Assembly (NCBI RefSeq): GCF_000260795.1 | Contig: NZ_AJGU01000004.1 | Location: forward strand, 62,001 to 126,000 | Reading direction: 5' to 3' | DNA length: 64,000 nt | Source of the DNA: Treponema sp. JC4 | Lineage (GTDB): Bacteria > Spirochaetota > Spirochaetia > Treponematales > Treponemataceae | Shown here: positions 26,930-36,117 of the stretch, piece by piece | How positions within the stretch are numbered: the stretch's first letter is position 1 | How the letters are laid out: the number at the start of each line of letters is the position of its first letter | Made by a program: the position numbers and the translations under genes | Notes under the pieces: model-generated | Told to the model about the DNA's origin: nothing | The model's input: only the letters and a program-made list of their open reading frames with translations | Database searches by the model: none

Positions 26930-27418
26930 ATGGCAGAATATAATCCAATTCTTAGCGCTCCTCAGGGTGCTAATAAAAAACCTAAGCGCGTTGGTCGTGG
27001 TTCTTCTTCAGGACTCGGTACAACAGCTGGTAAAGGTAACAAAGGTCAGCAGTCACGTACAGGAACTAGCGTACCATACGTTGGTTTCGAAGGTGGACAG
27101 ATGCCTCTTTACAGACGTATTGCTCACAAAGGTTTCTCAAACTATCCTTTCAAGAAAGAATATGTTTGCATTAATCTTGATCAGCTCGAAGCTAAATTCA
27201 ATGATGGTGAAACAGTAAACAAAGAATCTTTGGTTGCAAAGGGATTTGTTTCTAAGAAAGCATCTGAAAAAGCTTTGATTAAGATTCTTGGTAATGGCGA
27301 CATTACAAAGAAACTTACAGTTGAAGCAAACAAAGCTTCTGCATCAGCAAAGGCTAAAATTGAAAAGGCTGGCGGTTCAGTAAAAGTTACTGATGACGCT
27401 GCTGAAAGCAACAAGTAG
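26930..27418 (+). CDS. rplO: 50S ribosomal protein L15
   Basis: The 162-aa late assembly protein with the Gly-rich N-terminus (RVGRGSSSGLGTTAGKGNKG) and GFEGGQMPLYRRIAHKGFSN. The frame extends upstream to 26915, but GAGGAG before the ATG at 26930 sets the start, one base after rpmD. A short Lys/Ala tail follows the core. secY comes 15 nt later. Confidence 0.98.
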   Translation: MAEYNPILSAPQGANKKPKRVGRGSSSGLGTTAGKGNKGQQSRTGTSVPYVGFEGGQMPLYRRIAHKGFSNYPFKKEYVCINLDQLEAKFNDGETVNKESLVAKGFVSKKASEKALIKILGNGDITKKLTVEANKASASAKAKIEKAGGSVKVTDDAAESNK

Positions 27419-27433
27419 AAGCGGAGTTAAAAC

Positions 27434-28768
27434 ATGGCAAGCAATCCAATCGTAAATATGTTTAGAGTTAAAGAGCTTAGAGATCGTTTGTTCTTTACAT
27501 TGCTTATTCTGGCAGTGTTCAGACTTGGAAGCGTTCTTACAATTCCAGGAATTGACGCAAATGTTCTTATTAAGTACTTTGACGACCTTGCATCACAGAA
27601 TAAAAATGCATTCGCAAGCTATATGGACTTCTTTGTTGGAGGAGCTTTCTCTAACTTCTCTATCTTCATGCTTGGTGTAATGCCTTATATTTCTATGCAG
27701 ATTATCATGCAGCTTGCTGTGATTATTTTCCCATCTCTTAAACGCATCTCTCAAGAGGATGGTGGACAGCGAAAGATTGCGTCTTACACACGCTTTGGAA
27801 CAATCATCGTATGTTTGATTCAGTCTTTCGGTGTTACTGTTTATGCAAACAGTATCCCTGGATGTATCATGCTGGACAATCAGCTTGCATTCAAATTGCT
27901 TGCAATGCTGACTGTTACAACAGGTTCTATGGTTACTGTTTGGCTGGGAGACCAGATTACAGCTCGTGGTATTGGAAATGGTATTTCAATGATGATCTTT
28001 GCTGGTATCGTTGCCCGCCTTCCTAACGCAATTGTTGAGTTAGGACAGAAGGTTTCAAACAACGAGATTCAGCTTGTATTTGTCATCCTTGTTCTTATCA
28101 TGTTTGTTGCTATTATTGGTTTGGTAATTTACGAAGAATCAGGTCAGAGAAAGATTCCTGTTCACTATGCAAAACGCGTTGTAGGACGCAAAATGTACGG
28201 CGGACAGACAACTTACATTCCGTTTAAAGTAAACCCTTCAAACGTAATTCCTTTGATCTTCGCTTCTTCTATTCTTACTCTTCCATTAACACTTGCATCA
28301 ACATTCGCACAGAGCCAGAACGCTGCTAAGTGGGTTGGTACACTTTCACGCATTTTGACTCCAAATGGTGTTTGGTATAATGTTTTGTTAGTTATTCTTA
28401 TCATTTTCTTTGCATACTTCTACACTCAGGTAACACTGAACCCTACAGAAATTGCAAAAAATATTCGAGAAAATGGCGGATCTATTCCGGGTGTTCGTAC
28501 CGACAAAACCGAAGAATATCTTACAAAAATATTGAATAGACTTGTATTGCCAGGTTCATTGTTCCTTGCATTGATTGCTATTATCCCTACAGTGATTCAG
28601 CACTTGTTCGGATTCCCACAGTCAATTTCAATGCTTATGGGTGGAACTTCATTGATCATTATGGTTGGTGTTGATCTTGATACAATGAGTCAGGTTGAAG
28701 CTCTTTTGAAGATGCATCATCACGAAGGTCTTACTAAAAAGGGCAAAATCAGATCACGAAGTCTCTAA
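27434..28768 (+). CDS. secY: Preprotein translocase subunit SecY
   Basis: The 444-aa channel of the Sec translocon, with about ten membrane helices. Hallmarks: FSNFSIFMLGVMPYISMQII in helix 2, GNGISMMIFAGIVARLP, and the cytoplasmic loop with NPTEIAKNIRENGGSIPGVR. SecE is encoded at 2.7 kb. In many bacteria adk, map and infA follow secY; here rpmJ follows directly after a 142-bp gap. Confidence 0.98.
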   Translation: MASNPIVNMFRVKELRDRLFFTLLILAVFRLGSVLTIPGIDANVLIKYFDDLASQNKNAFASYMDFFVGGAFSNFSIFMLGVMPYISMQIIMQLAVIIFPSLKRISQEDGGQRKIASYTRFGTIIVCLIQSFGVTVYANSIPGCIMLDNQLAFKLLAMLTVTTGSMVTVWLGDQITARGIGNGISMMIFAGIVARLPNAIVELGQKVSNNEIQLVFVILVLIMFVAIIGLVIYEESGQRKIPVHYAKRVVGRKMYGGQTTYIPFKVNPSNVIPLIFASSILTLPLTLASTFAQSQNAAKWVGTLSRILTPNGVWYNVLLVILIIFFAYFYTQVTLNPTEIAKNIRENGGSIPGVRTDKTEEYLTKILNRLVLPGSLFLALIAIIPTVIQHLFGFPQSISMLMGGTSLIIMVGVDLDTMSQVEALLKMHHHEGLTKKGKIRSRSL

Positions 28769-28842
28769 AAGATTTATAATAAACTTTTAAAAATTTCGTG
28801 AATTCCTAGTAGAACAGAAATGGGAATATGTGATATATTATC

Positions 28843-28888
28843 TTTTACCGAATTGCTCTCATTGCGAGGTGCTTAAGATTCGGTAAAA
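28843..28888 (+). promoter_or_regulatory. Long hairpin in the secY-rpmJ gap
   Basis: A perfect 11-bp stem, TTTTACCGAAT (28843-28853) and ATTCGGTAAAA (28878-28888), encloses a 24-nt loop with a further CTC/GAG pairing. A TATATT box lies just upstream (about 28834) but has no good partner. It starts the rpmJ-rpsM-rpsK-rpoA-rplQ part, where E. coli uses S4 feedback; no rpsD is present here, so another protein would have to act. It may also be an RNase III site. Confidence 0.45.
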
Positions 28889-28910
28889 ATATTCTCATGG
28901 GGGCTTTTAT

Positions 28911-29024
28911 ATGAAAGTACGAACCAGTGTAAAACCTATCTGTGATAAATGTAAGGTTATCAAAAGAAACGGTATCATCCGTATCATTTGTGATAATCCA
29001 AAACATAAGCAGAGACAGGGCTAA
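28911..29024 (+). CDS. rpmJ: 50S ribosomal protein L36
   Basis: A 37-aa zinc-binding protein: [20 protein letters not shown], then [11 protein letters not shown], with the Cys3-His ligand set of the C+ type. GGGGGC stands about 7 nt before the ATG. It opens the alpha-operon part of the cluster, 10 nt before rpsM. Confidence 0.97.
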   Translation: MKVRTSVKPICDKCKVIKRNGIIRIICDNPKHKQRQG

Positions 29025-29034
29025 GGAGTAACAG

Positions 29035-29403
29035 ATGGCTCGAATCGCGGGTGTAGATATCCCTAACAAACATTTAGGTACCGCATTGACTTACATTTAC
29101 GGTATCGGCCGTTCAGCGGCAGCAAAAATTTGCGAAGAAGCTAAACTTGATCCAATGAAGATGGCTAATGACCTGACTCAGGAAGAGATTGGTAAAATTC
29201 GTGAAGTTATTGATAGAGACTATAAGGTAGAAGGTCGTCTTCGTTCTGAAATCGGTCTTAATTTGAAGCGTCTTATGGATATTGGATGCTATCGTGGTCT
29301 TCGTCATAAGAGAGGCTTGCCAGTACGTGGTCAGCGCACTAGAACTAACGCTCGTACTCGTAAGGGTAAGAAGAAGACTGTTGCTAATAAGAAGAAAGCA
29401 TAG
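29035..29403 (+). CDS. rpsM: 30S ribosomal protein S13
   Basis: The 122-aa head protein that bridges to L5 and touches P-site tRNA through its basic tail. [20 protein letters not shown] begins it; the C-terminal [20 protein letters not shown] is the signature. AAGGAG before the ATG. Confidence 0.98.
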   Translation: MARIAGVDIPNKHLGTALTYIYGIGRSAAAKICEEAKLDPMKMANDLTQEEIGKIREVIDRDYKVEGRLRSEIGLNLKRLMDIGCYRGLRHKRGLPVRGQRTRTNARTRKGKKKTVANKKKA

Positions 29404-29418
29404 GAACGAGGATAAATA

Positions 29419-29799
29419 ATGGCTACCGTTAAAAAGCGAAAGGAAAAGAAGAGCGTATTCGAAGGAAATATTTATATCCAGGCTACGTTCAATAACACTA
29501 TCGTAACTGTAACTGACTTGAAGGGAAATGCTCTTTCTTGGGCATCTTCAGGCGGACTTGGTTTCCGTGGAGCTAAAAAATCAACTCCATTTGCCGCTCA
29601 GTCTGTTTGTGAAACTGCAGTACAGAAAGCAGCAAGTTATGGTTTGCGTGAAGTTCACGTATATGTAAAAGGTCCAGGAATGGGTCGTGAAAACGCTATC
29701 CGTTGCCTTGGTGCCTTGGGATTAAAAGTAAAATCAATCTCGGATGTTACTCCAATTCCTCATAACGGATGTCGTCCAAGAAAGACACGCCGTATGTAG
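29419..29799 (+). CDS. rpsK: 30S ribosomal protein S11
   Basis: The 126-aa platform protein next to the mRNA exit. Motifs: [40 protein letters not shown] and the C-terminal [19 protein letters not shown] lies before the ATG, and rpoA follows after 70 nt with its own Shine-Dalgarno AAGGAG. Confidence 0.98.
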   Translation: MATVKKRKEKKSVFEGNIYIQATFNNTIVTVTDLKGNALSWASSGGLGFRGAKKSTPFAAQSVCETAVQKAASYGLREVHVYVKGPGMGRENAIRCLGALGLKVKSISDVTPIPHNGCRPRKTRRM

Positions 29800-29869
29800 G
29801 TTTATTTGCAATTTTTCTTATGAAAGATTGCAAATATTGAGTAATTATTCACTTAGGTAAGGAGTTCGG

Positions 29870-30925
29870 ATGGCTCGCAAAAATTTGCTTAAAGGTTTTA
29901 AAAAGCCTAAAGGCATTTCATTTGAACACATCAGTACAAATCCAAATTACGGTAAGTTTACCGCATATCCTTTTGAGACAGGGTTTGGTACAACAGTAGG
30001 TAATACACTTCGCCGTGTATTGCTTTCGTCAATTCAGGGTTATGCTATTACTTCTATTCGTATTACAACTTATGATGAGAATGGAATTTCTCACGTAATT
30101 TCAAGCGAATTCGAAGCAATTCCACACGTTTCTGAGGATACTCTCGAAATTATCAATACCTTGAAAATGATTCGTCTTCGTTTGCCAAATGATGTTGAAC
30201 AAGACACAATCAACTACGAATTCAAAGGACCTGGCGTTGTAAAGAGTGAAGATTTTGCAAAAGAAGGTCAGCTTGAAATCATGACTGAAGGCACAACTGT
30301 TTTCACAATGATGGAAGGCGCTCACTTGGATCTTGAAATTCAGGTTGATTTGGGAAGAGGATATGTTCCTGCCGAGACAAATGAACATTACATCGAAATT
30401 GTTGGTACAATCCCGATGGATGCAATTTTTACTCCAGTTCCAAAAGTAAAGTATTCTATTGAACCATGCCGCGTTGGTCAGCGCAATGACTACGATAAAC
30501 TGGTTCTTGAAATCTGGACAGATGGAACTATCAATCCTGAGGACGCTTTGGCTGAAGCTGCAAAGATTGCTAAAGATCACTTTGCAATTTTCGTAAACTT
30601 CAATGATAAAGATGTAATCGGATCTGATGAGGGTGACGAAGGTGATGAAAGCATTCAGAAACTTTTGAACACTCCGGTTGAGGAACTTGAACTTTCCGTA
30701 CGTTCATCAAATTGTTTGAGAAAAGAAAATATCCGTACAATTGGTGAATTGACTCGTAAGACAGAAGATGACATTGCCAAGACTAGAAACTTTGGTAAAA
30801 AATCACTCCAGGAAATTATTGAAAAACTCCAGGAATGGAATTTGACTCTTGGAATGACAGATTACAGTCATCTTAAGAATGCTGCTAATGTAAAGAAGCA
30901 GAAGGAAGAAAACGATGAATCATAG
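29870..30925 (+). CDS. rpoA: DNA-directed RNA polymerase subunit alpha
   Basis: The 351-aa subunit nucleates polymerase assembly and contacts promoters and activators. The N-terminal dimer domain holds [20 protein letters not shown]; an acidic linker (about 245-262, [11 protein letters not shown]) leads to the C-terminal domain with [20 protein letters not shown] and [15 protein letters not shown]. Its 3' end overlaps rplQ by 11 nt. rpsD, usual just upstream, is absent. Confidence 0.98.
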   Translation: MARKNLLKGFKKPKGISFEHISTNPNYGKFTAYPFETGFGTTVGNTLRRVLLSSIQGYAITSIRITTYDENGISHVISSEFEAIPHVSEDTLEIINTLKMIRLRLPNDVEQDTINYEFKGPGVVKSEDFAKEGQLEIMTEGTTVFTMMEGAHLDLEIQVDLGRGYVPAETNEHYIEIVGTIPMDAIFTPVPKVKYSIEPCRVGQRNDYDKLVLEIWTDGTINPEDALAEAAKIAKDHFAIFVNFNDKDVIGSDEGDEGDESIQKLLNTPVEELELSVRSSNCLRKENIRTIGELTRKTEDDIAKTRNFGKKSLQEIIEKLQEWNLTLGMTDYSHLKNAANVKKQKEENDES

Positions 30926-31451
30926 AAATGGTTTTAATCCGCTTTCACGAACAACAGCACACCGCCGTGCTATGTCAAGAAATATGGTAACTTCTCTCTT
31001 CAGATATGAGAGAATTACTACAACTAAATCTAAGGCTCTTGAAGTAAGAAAGTCAGCTGAAAAGCTCATCACAAGAGCAAAAGTAGATTCAGTTCATAAT
31101 CGTCGTGAAGTAGCAAAGTTCATTCAGGATGAAAAAATCTTGAATAAACTTTTTACAGAAATTGGTCCACGCATGAAAGAGCGCAACGGTGGTTATACAC
31201 GTGTTCTTAAACTCGGTTTCCGCCAGGGTGACGCTGCTGATGTTGTAATTCTTGAATTAGTTGACTACAAGCTCGATACAGAAGCTAAAGAAACTAAAGA
31301 AGAGAAGAAAGCTAAAAAAGCTGCTGATTCAGATGCTTCTAAAGCTAAAAAATCAGCTAAGGCAAAATCTGAAGCTGACGGTGAAGCAAAGGCAAAAAAA
31401 GCTCCTGCTAAAAAAGCTGCAGCTAAAAAAGAAGAGCCAAAAGCTGAGTAA
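30915..31451 (+). CDS. rplQ: 50S ribosomal protein L17 with a Lys/Ala-rich C-terminal tail
   Basis: The core (residues 1-115, [20 protein letters not shown]...[16 protein letters not shown]) is ordinary L17. After it comes a tail of about 60 residues made mainly of Lys, Ala, Glu and Asp ([20 protein letters not shown] and onward), giving 178 aa where about 120 is usual. The tail is low-complexity and probably disordered. The gene overlaps rpoA by 11 nt and is followed 29 nt later by the zinc-ribbon gene. Confidence 0.96.
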   Translation: MNHRNGFNPLSRTTAHRRAMSRNMVTSLFRYERITTTKSKALEVRKSAEKLITRAKVDSVHNRREVAKFIQDEKILNKLFTEIGPRMKERNGGYTRVLKLGFRQGDAADVVILELVDYKLDTEAKETKEEKKAKKAADSDASKAKKSAKAKSEADGEAKAKKAPAKKAAAKKEEPKAE

Positions 31452-31480
31452 GCTGAAGCTCATTAATTTAGGAGTTAGAT

Positions 31481-31717
31481 ATGTCAAAGAACCACCGCGG
31501 AGCAGGTATTCGAACATTGCCAGCTAAAGGAAGAGGAACTTGTGCTATCTGTGGAAAAACAGATATTAAAGTTCTTTACGAAAAAGACATTGATGGCAAG
31601 ACAGTGAAAATCTGTAAATTCTGTAACGCTAATTTGAAGAATAAGGCTAAAGTAGAAGCTCGCAAAGCTAAACCAGCTGAAGAGTCTGCAGAAGCACCTG
31701 CTGAATCGGCAGAGTAA
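31481..31717 (+). CDS. Small zinc-ribbon protein, last gene of the ribosomal operon
   Basis: The 78-aa product (MSKNHRGAGIRTLPAKGRGT...) has CAICGK at about 21-26 and CKFCNA at about 44-49, 19 residues apart, a zinc-ribbon spacing. The N-terminus is basic like a ribosomal protein and the last 20 residues are Ala/Glu-rich. A good Shine-Dalgarno (AGGAG) precedes the ATG. It is co-directional with rplQ and followed by the operon terminator, so a role at the ribosome or in translation is likely. I do not recognise it as any standard L or S protein. Confidence 0.85.
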   Translation: MSKNHRGAGIRTLPAKGRGTCAICGKTDIKVLYEKDIDGKTVKICKFCNANLKNKAKVEARKAKPAEESAEAPAESAE

Positions 31718-31734
31718 TTATTCTTAGCTTACGC

Positions 31735-31769
31735 AAATCCGTCCTTTATGATGGGGACGGATTTTTTTT
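31735..31769 (+). terminator. Terminator of the tuf-S10-spc-alpha operon
   Basis: AAATCCGTCC (31735-31744) pairs with GGACGGATTT (31755-31764) and runs into T8. It is the first clear intrinsic terminator after tuf, about 15 kb upstream. Confidence 0.92.
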
Positions 31770-31882
31770 ATTTTAAATATAAATAGTAAATCAGAAAAAA
31801 CAGAGTACAAAATACTCGCAAAAGCACCGTTTTAAAGGTATAATATATATAAGTTTTTATTTTAAAAGTCAGGGGTACGGTT

Positions 31883-33073
31883 TTGTTACATTTACAGGTT
31901 AACAGATTCCAGGCAGGGGCATACATAATTGTTGAAGGAAAAGAAAATTCTGATCATTTTTATATTATTCAGAGTGGTACTGTATGCTGTCAGAAGGGTG
32001 CAAATGGTGTAAAAACTCGTCTGGGAGCAGGAGACTTTTTGGGTGTTGTTTCCTGTTTTGCAAATCGTCCTCAGATTGAAACAATAATTGCAGAAACTGA
32101 TGTAATTGCTATTTCTGTTCAGCGAAGTCAATATTCAGATCTGATTGTAAACAACACTCCGGTTGCTCTGAAAATTATTAAAACTTTTGCTGCACGAATG
32201 CGCCAGATGAATGAGCAGCTTACAAAAAAAACCTTAAATAAAGTTGAAAATGATGATAATGAGCATATTTATCATATTGCGCAGTATTATGAAAAAATGC
32301 TCAAATATGATGTGGCTGTGTTCGGCTATTATCAGTATCTGAAAACCCGTCCTACAGGGCCTAATTTAATTCCGGCTCAGAATAAATTTAAGCTTTTGAA
32401 GCCTAAATCTCATGCTGTATATTTTGAACCGACATCAGATATGACAAGAAATTATCCTGCAGATACTATGATTTTCTCTGAGTCTGCTCCTGGTGCTGAA
32501 ATGTTTATTATTCAGGGTGGTCAGGTTTCTATCACTAAAATTGTAAACGGTAATGAAGTTGTACTTGCAGTTCTTGATAAAGGGGATATGTTTGGTGAGA
32601 TGGCACTTTTGGAAAACAAACCTCGTTCTGCAAGTGCTATTGCAAAAACTGACTGTACTCTTATGGTTGTAAACCGTCATAACTTTAATACAATGGTAAG
32701 CACTCAGCCTCAGTTGATTTCACGCCTTACAACAACTCTTGGTGAACGTCTCTGGTCTATGTACCGTCAGCTTGATAATGCAAATATACAGAATCCGCTT
32801 GAAAAAATGATAGATATTTTAAGTCTTCAGCTTGAAAAACAGAGAACCGATTTTAATACTCTTGGTTCAAAACAGAAACAGACAGATTTTACTGTAAAAG
32901 AACTTGCAACAATGTGCGGAATGGATGAAAGAAAAACATCTGTCGGTATTTCAGAATTCTTAAATGACAAGCGCTTTAAAATTATTGAAGGAAAAATCTT
33001 TATCAAGGATATCACCGAAGTTTACAAGGCTTCGCTCTATGCAAGAAAGCATTTGAAGACTTTTGGAGTCTGA
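31883..33073 (+). CDS. Regulator with two cyclic-nucleotide-binding domains and a C-terminal winged-helix-like region
   Basis: The 396-aa protein has two cNMP-type beta-barrels: one at about 8-95 (FQAGAYIIVEGKENSDHFYI) and one at about 175-275 (YPADTMIFSESAPGAEMFII, with GDMFGEMALLENKPRSASAI, which holds the phosphate-binding GEMALLxxxPRSA motif). The second keeps the ligand-binding Glu and Arg; the first (LGAGDFLGVVSCFANRP) does not. The tail (FTVKELATMCGMDERKTSVG) looks like a Crp/Fnr helix-turn-helix. Start is TTG after AGGGG; TATAAT lies at 31839. Ligand and targets are unknown. Confidence 0.8.
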   Translation: MLHLQVNRFQAGAYIIVEGKENSDHFYIIQSGTVCCQKGANGVKTRLGAGDFLGVVSCFANRPQIETIIAETDVIAISVQRSQYSDLIVNNTPVALKIIKTFAARMRQMNEQLTKKTLNKVENDDNEHIYHIAQYYEKMLKYDVAVFGYYQYLKTRPTGPNLIPAQNKFKLLKPKSHAVYFEPTSDMTRNYPADTMIFSESAPGAEMFIIQGGQVSITKIVNGNEVVLAVLDKGDMFGEMALLENKPRSASAIAKTDCTLMVVNRHNFNTMVSTQPQLISRLTTTLGERLWSMYRQLDNANIQNPLEKMIDILSLQLEKQRTDFNTLGSKQKQTDFTVKELATMCGMDERKTSVGISEFLNDKRFKIIEGKIFIKDITEVYKASLYARKHLKTFGV

Positions 33074-33103
33074 TTTTAGAGCGTAAGTTTTTATATAAAA
33101 TTC

Positions 33104-33132
33104 TTGCCTGATTTGTAAGCATGGGTTAAAAT
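33104..33132 (+). promoter_or_regulatory. Promoter of the PilZ gene, predicted almost leaderless
   Basis: TTGCCT (33104-33109) and TAAAAT (33127-33132) with a 17-bp spacer put the start at about 33139, four bases before the ATG at 33143. There is no Shine-Dalgarno there, which fits a leaderless message. Confidence 0.45.
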
Positions 33133-33142
33133 TAAGTGATAT

Positions 33143-34441
33143 ATGGGCATTGAGAATACTACCAAGATTTCTAGATATTATGATTATTTTCGCGATAAAG
33201 AAGTTGTTTTCACAAAAGCTAATCTGAACTTTTTGCGAATGGATCCGCGCCAGATTTATCTTAAGTGTAATGGCGGTCAATGGCCTTGTATTATCAATTC
33301 TACATCTTTACAGATGGCAAAGGTAATAGTTGGAACTTCAAGCGGAGCCTATGTTGAAATCAATAAGAAAAAAGAAACTCCTGTCAGCCTTCGTTTTTGT
33401 TTTATAGATGAGGACGGGGCACCAATATTTTTCTTTGTTAACTGTACTGTAGCGGAAGTAAAGCCTTATCAGGGTTCGAATGAACTTGCGATTGTAAATT
33501 TAAGCTTTACTCAGCGTCCGCCTGATGATTTGATTGCCCGTGTAGGTGAATTTGTTGAAGTTAACGAAAACTTTAATATCCGTAAGGAAGAGCGCATTGC
33601 AATTAATAAGAATTCAATGCGTGAATTGGGAATTTTAAAAGAAGAATCGGTAATTTTTATTGCCAATGTTCCTAGACGCTGTATCTTAAAAGACGTTTCT
33701 TTTGGCGGTGCAAGGGTTATGCTTCTTGGTATTCCGAAATTCCTTCAGGATAAACTTGTTCAGCTCAGGCTGCTTTTCTCTGATACTAACGAGCAGGTTG
33801 CTCTTAACGGCTCTATTGTAAATGCTGTCTTTATGGAAGGACGCAAGGATATTTCAATTGTAAACATTCAGTTTAATGCAAATGAAATTCCTATGAGCTA
33901 TAAATTCCATATAAACCGATATATTACTTCTTACCAGAAGAAGATCATCGAAAATCAGATGAAAAATGCTGAGGCTGCTGCTAAAGCTGCTGAGGAAGAG
34001 GCTAAGAAGGCAGAAGAAGCTAAGGCTGCACGCGAAAAGAAAATTGCCGAAAATATGGCGGCTGAAAAAGAGGAAGAAAAGAACGCGATTCTTGCTAAGG
34101 TCGCTGCTGCCAAGGCAGCACAAAATCCTCAGGGTGAAGAGCAGGCTGAAGCTGCTGCAGAGGGTGAAAAACCGGCTGAACCTCAGACACAGGGCGCAGA
34201 AGGGGAAAGTCCGGCTGCAAGTGAAGCAAGTGCAGGTGAAAGTCCAGCGGCAGAAGTTCCTAAAGAAGAAAAAGCTGAAGGTTCTGAGCCAAAGGCATCT
34301 GAAGGTTCCGATGAAATTATCGATACTGAAGGTCACGAGTTTATAAAGAGCGCAGCAGAAGAAAAGGCTGAAAGTTTTAAGAATAAGCTTGATGATCAGC
34401 TTGAATCTGCAATTGAAAATGCGACAGATATTTCGAAATAA
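33143..34441 (+). CDS. PilZ-domain protein with a long low-complexity C-terminal tail
   Basis: The 432-aa protein has an N-terminal beta-rich region of YcgR/PilZN-like appearance (about 20-140) and a PilZ domain with RKEER (147-151) and DVSFGGARV (184-192), the two c-di-GMP-binding motifs. From about 265 a coiled-coil, Ala/Glu/Lys-rich stretch leads to a Pro/Glu/Ala-rich tail ending near 432. It is a likely c-di-GMP receptor acting in motility or envelope functions. The window also encodes a diguanylate cyclase and an HD-GYP-like protein at its right end. No membrane segment is visible. Confidence 0.82.
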   Translation: MGIENTTKISRYYDYFRDKEVVFTKANLNFLRMDPRQIYLKCNGGQWPCIINSTSLQMAKVIVGTSSGAYVEINKKKETPVSLRFCFIDEDGAPIFFFVNCTVAEVKPYQGSNELAIVNLSFTQRPPDDLIARVGEFVEVNENFNIRKEERIAINKNSMRELGILKEESVIFIANVPRRCILKDVSFGGARVMLLGIPKFLQDKLVQLRLLFSDTNEQVALNGSIVNAVFMEGRKDISIVNIQFNANEIPMSYKFHINRYITSYQKKIIENQMKNAEAAAKAAEEEAKKAEEAKAAREKKIAENMAAEKEEEKNAILAKVAAAKAAQNPQGEEQAEAAAEGEKPAEPQTQGAEGESPAASEASAGESPAAEVPKEEKAEGSEPKASEGSDEIIDTEGHEFIKSAAEEKAESFKNKLDDQLESAIENATDISK

Positions 34442-34443
34442 AT

Positions 34444-34472
34444 TTGACCTTTCTTTGTAAAATAAGTATTTT
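34444..34472 (+). promoter_or_regulatory. Promoter of the TPR-protein gene
   Basis: TTGACC (34444-34449) and TATTTT (34467-34472) with a 17-bp spacer. The start near 34479 leaves a 26-nt leader with AAGGA before the ATG. Confidence 0.5.
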
Positions 34473-34504
34473 TATTAGACAAATCTATCTAGTAAGGAAA
34501 ATTT

Positions 34505-35653
34505 ATGAATCCCTCTAATCCTTTGGAATCTGTATTTTATATAAGTATTCCAGAAAATTTTGTTGCTTCTGATGAAGCTTTTAAAATTGACACAAAAATT
34601 CAGCTTCCTGTTCAGAAAAAGCCTGATGAGGCTCCGGGAAGTTTTAATCCTTCAGAAATTACAACAGAGCAAATACTTGCCGGTATTCTTACACTTCTTG
34701 CATATGACAAAAAGAATGAACACCTGGATTACTATCGAAGTATCATTAAAAAGGTAAAGCCAAACATTAAAAAAGAACTTTGTGAGGCAGCTATCCTTAA
34801 AACAAAGAATGAAGATTTTGATCTTGCTGAAGAAATCTTCCTGGCACTGAATGGTCTTGATCCTGAAGATCCTGCTATTATTCTTAATCTTGCCCTCTTT
34901 CTTGATCAGCGTGCTGACTCATACCGTAATTCGGGATTAAATGATGATGCCGATGCTTATGATAACGATGCCGGTGAATATTACGCAAATGCAATGAATG
35001 CCGAACCTCCTCTTCCGGATGCTTTCTTTAATGCAGGCTTTTATTACATGAAGCAGCATAAATACCGCGAAGCTAAGGATGCCTTTGAAACTTACCTTGC
35101 CCTTACCTGTGATATAAAAGATGAAGACCTTGGCGAAAACGGAATCTACAAAAAAGAGCGTGCTCAGGAAATCCTTGATAATATTAAAAATCAGAATATG
35201 GATGATGAAGCTTTCCGTGCTGCCTATGATTTTATTTCCAAGGGACAGGAAGAAAAAGGTCTTGAAGAAATAAGACGCTTCTTACAGAATAATCCTAAGG
35301 TATGGAATGCCTGGTTTATGCTGGGCTGGGGTCTTCGCCGTCTTGAACGTTACAGCGATGCTAGAATGGCTTTCCTGGAAGCATTGAAATGTGGTGGAGA
35401 TTCAAATTCTGATACTTATAACGAGCTTTCTCTCTGTTATGTTCAGGAAAAAGATTTTGATGCTGCAAAGGATGCTCTTTTTAAGGCAATGGCTATTGAA
35501 CCTGAAAGTACAAAGATTATTTCTAATTTAGGTTATCTTGCTCTGGCTCAGGGTAATAAGGAAGAAGCCCGCAAGTATTTTTCAACTGTACTTGAATATG
35601 ATTCAAATGACAGAATTGCGGCTGCTGAACTTTTGAAACTTGAGCAGGAATGA
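34505..35653 (+). CDS. Tetratricopeptide-repeat protein
   Basis: The 382-aa protein has no signal peptide. Helix-pair repeats are visible from about residue 110: EDPAIILNLALFLDQRADSY, DAFFNAGFYYMKQHKYREAK, VWNAWFMLGWGLRRLERYSD, DTYNELSLCYVQEKDFDAAK and TKIISNLGYLALAQGNKEEA. These match TPR spacing of 34 residues. It is probably a cytosolic scaffold; the partner is unknown. It converges with the DUF192 gene, whose end is only 8 bp away, with no terminator between them. Confidence 0.85.
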   Translation: MNPSNPLESVFYISIPENFVASDEAFKIDTKIQLPVQKKPDEAPGSFNPSEITTEQILAGILTLLAYDKKNEHLDYYRSIIKKVKPNIKKELCEAAILKTKNEDFDLAEEIFLALNGLDPEDPAIILNLALFLDQRADSYRNSGLNDDADAYDNDAGEYYANAMNAEPPLPDAFFNAGFYYMKQHKYREAKDAFETYLALTCDIKDEDLGENGIYKKERAQEILDNIKNQNMDDEAFRAAYDFISKGQEEKGLEEIRRFLQNNPKVWNAWFMLGWGLRRLERYSDARMAFLEALKCGGDSNSDTYNELSLCYVQEKDFDAAKDALFKAMAIEPESTKIISNLGYLALAQGNKEEARKYFSTVLEYDSNDRIAAAELLKLEQE

Positions 35654-35661
35654 AGATAAGT

Positions 35662-36117
35662 TTAGAAATCTAAAGAGATTGTATCGCCGGTCTTGATATT
35701 GTTTTTAGCAAACCAGCCCTGCGGTACTTCCAGTGCATAGCGGCATGAAACTGTACTTGAGATGGAAGAAAGGCTGAAGGGTTTCATGTCGTAAAGGTTG
35801 CGGATTTTTCCGCGGGAATCAATAAAAGCAATTGAAAGCGGATGAGGGGTGTTCTTCATCCAAAAGGATAAAATCTGTTCCTGCTCAAATATAAAAAGCA
35901 TTCCTGTTCCATCGGGAATGTTTTTTCTGTTCATAAAGCCGTAGTTGCGTTCTTCGGGTTTTACGGCAAGTTCACAGTTACAGTTTATGCTTGTGCCGTC
36001 CTGAAGGTTTATCTTTATATCAGCTTTTTTTAAGGATTTTGAAAAGGCTGGAAGACTGATGGTGCAGAAAAAAAATAAAGCGGCTGCTGTTTTATAAAGA
36101 AAACTTTTTTTAATCAT
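35662..36117 (-). CDS. Exported DUF192-family protein
   Basis: The 151-aa protein has a signal peptide (MIKKSFLYKTAAALFFFCTI, then SLPAFSK) and a DUF192 core: VKPEERNYGFMNRKNIPDGT, GMLFIFEQEQILSFWMKNTP, LSIAFIDSRGKIRNLYDMKP and YALEVPQGWFAKNNIKTGD. The WMKNT motif is the family hallmark. The molecular role of DUF192 is not established. Its ATG overlaps the stop of the upstream gene by 4 nt (ATGA), so the two are one operon. Confidence 0.87.
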   Translation of the reverse strand: MIKKSFLYKTAAALFFFCTISLPAFSKSLKKADIKINLQDGTSINCNCELAVKPEERNYGFMNRKNIPDGTGMLFIFEQEQILSFWMKNTPHPLSIAFIDSRGKIRNLYDMKPFSLSSISSTVSCRYALEVPQGWFAKNNIKTGDTISLDF

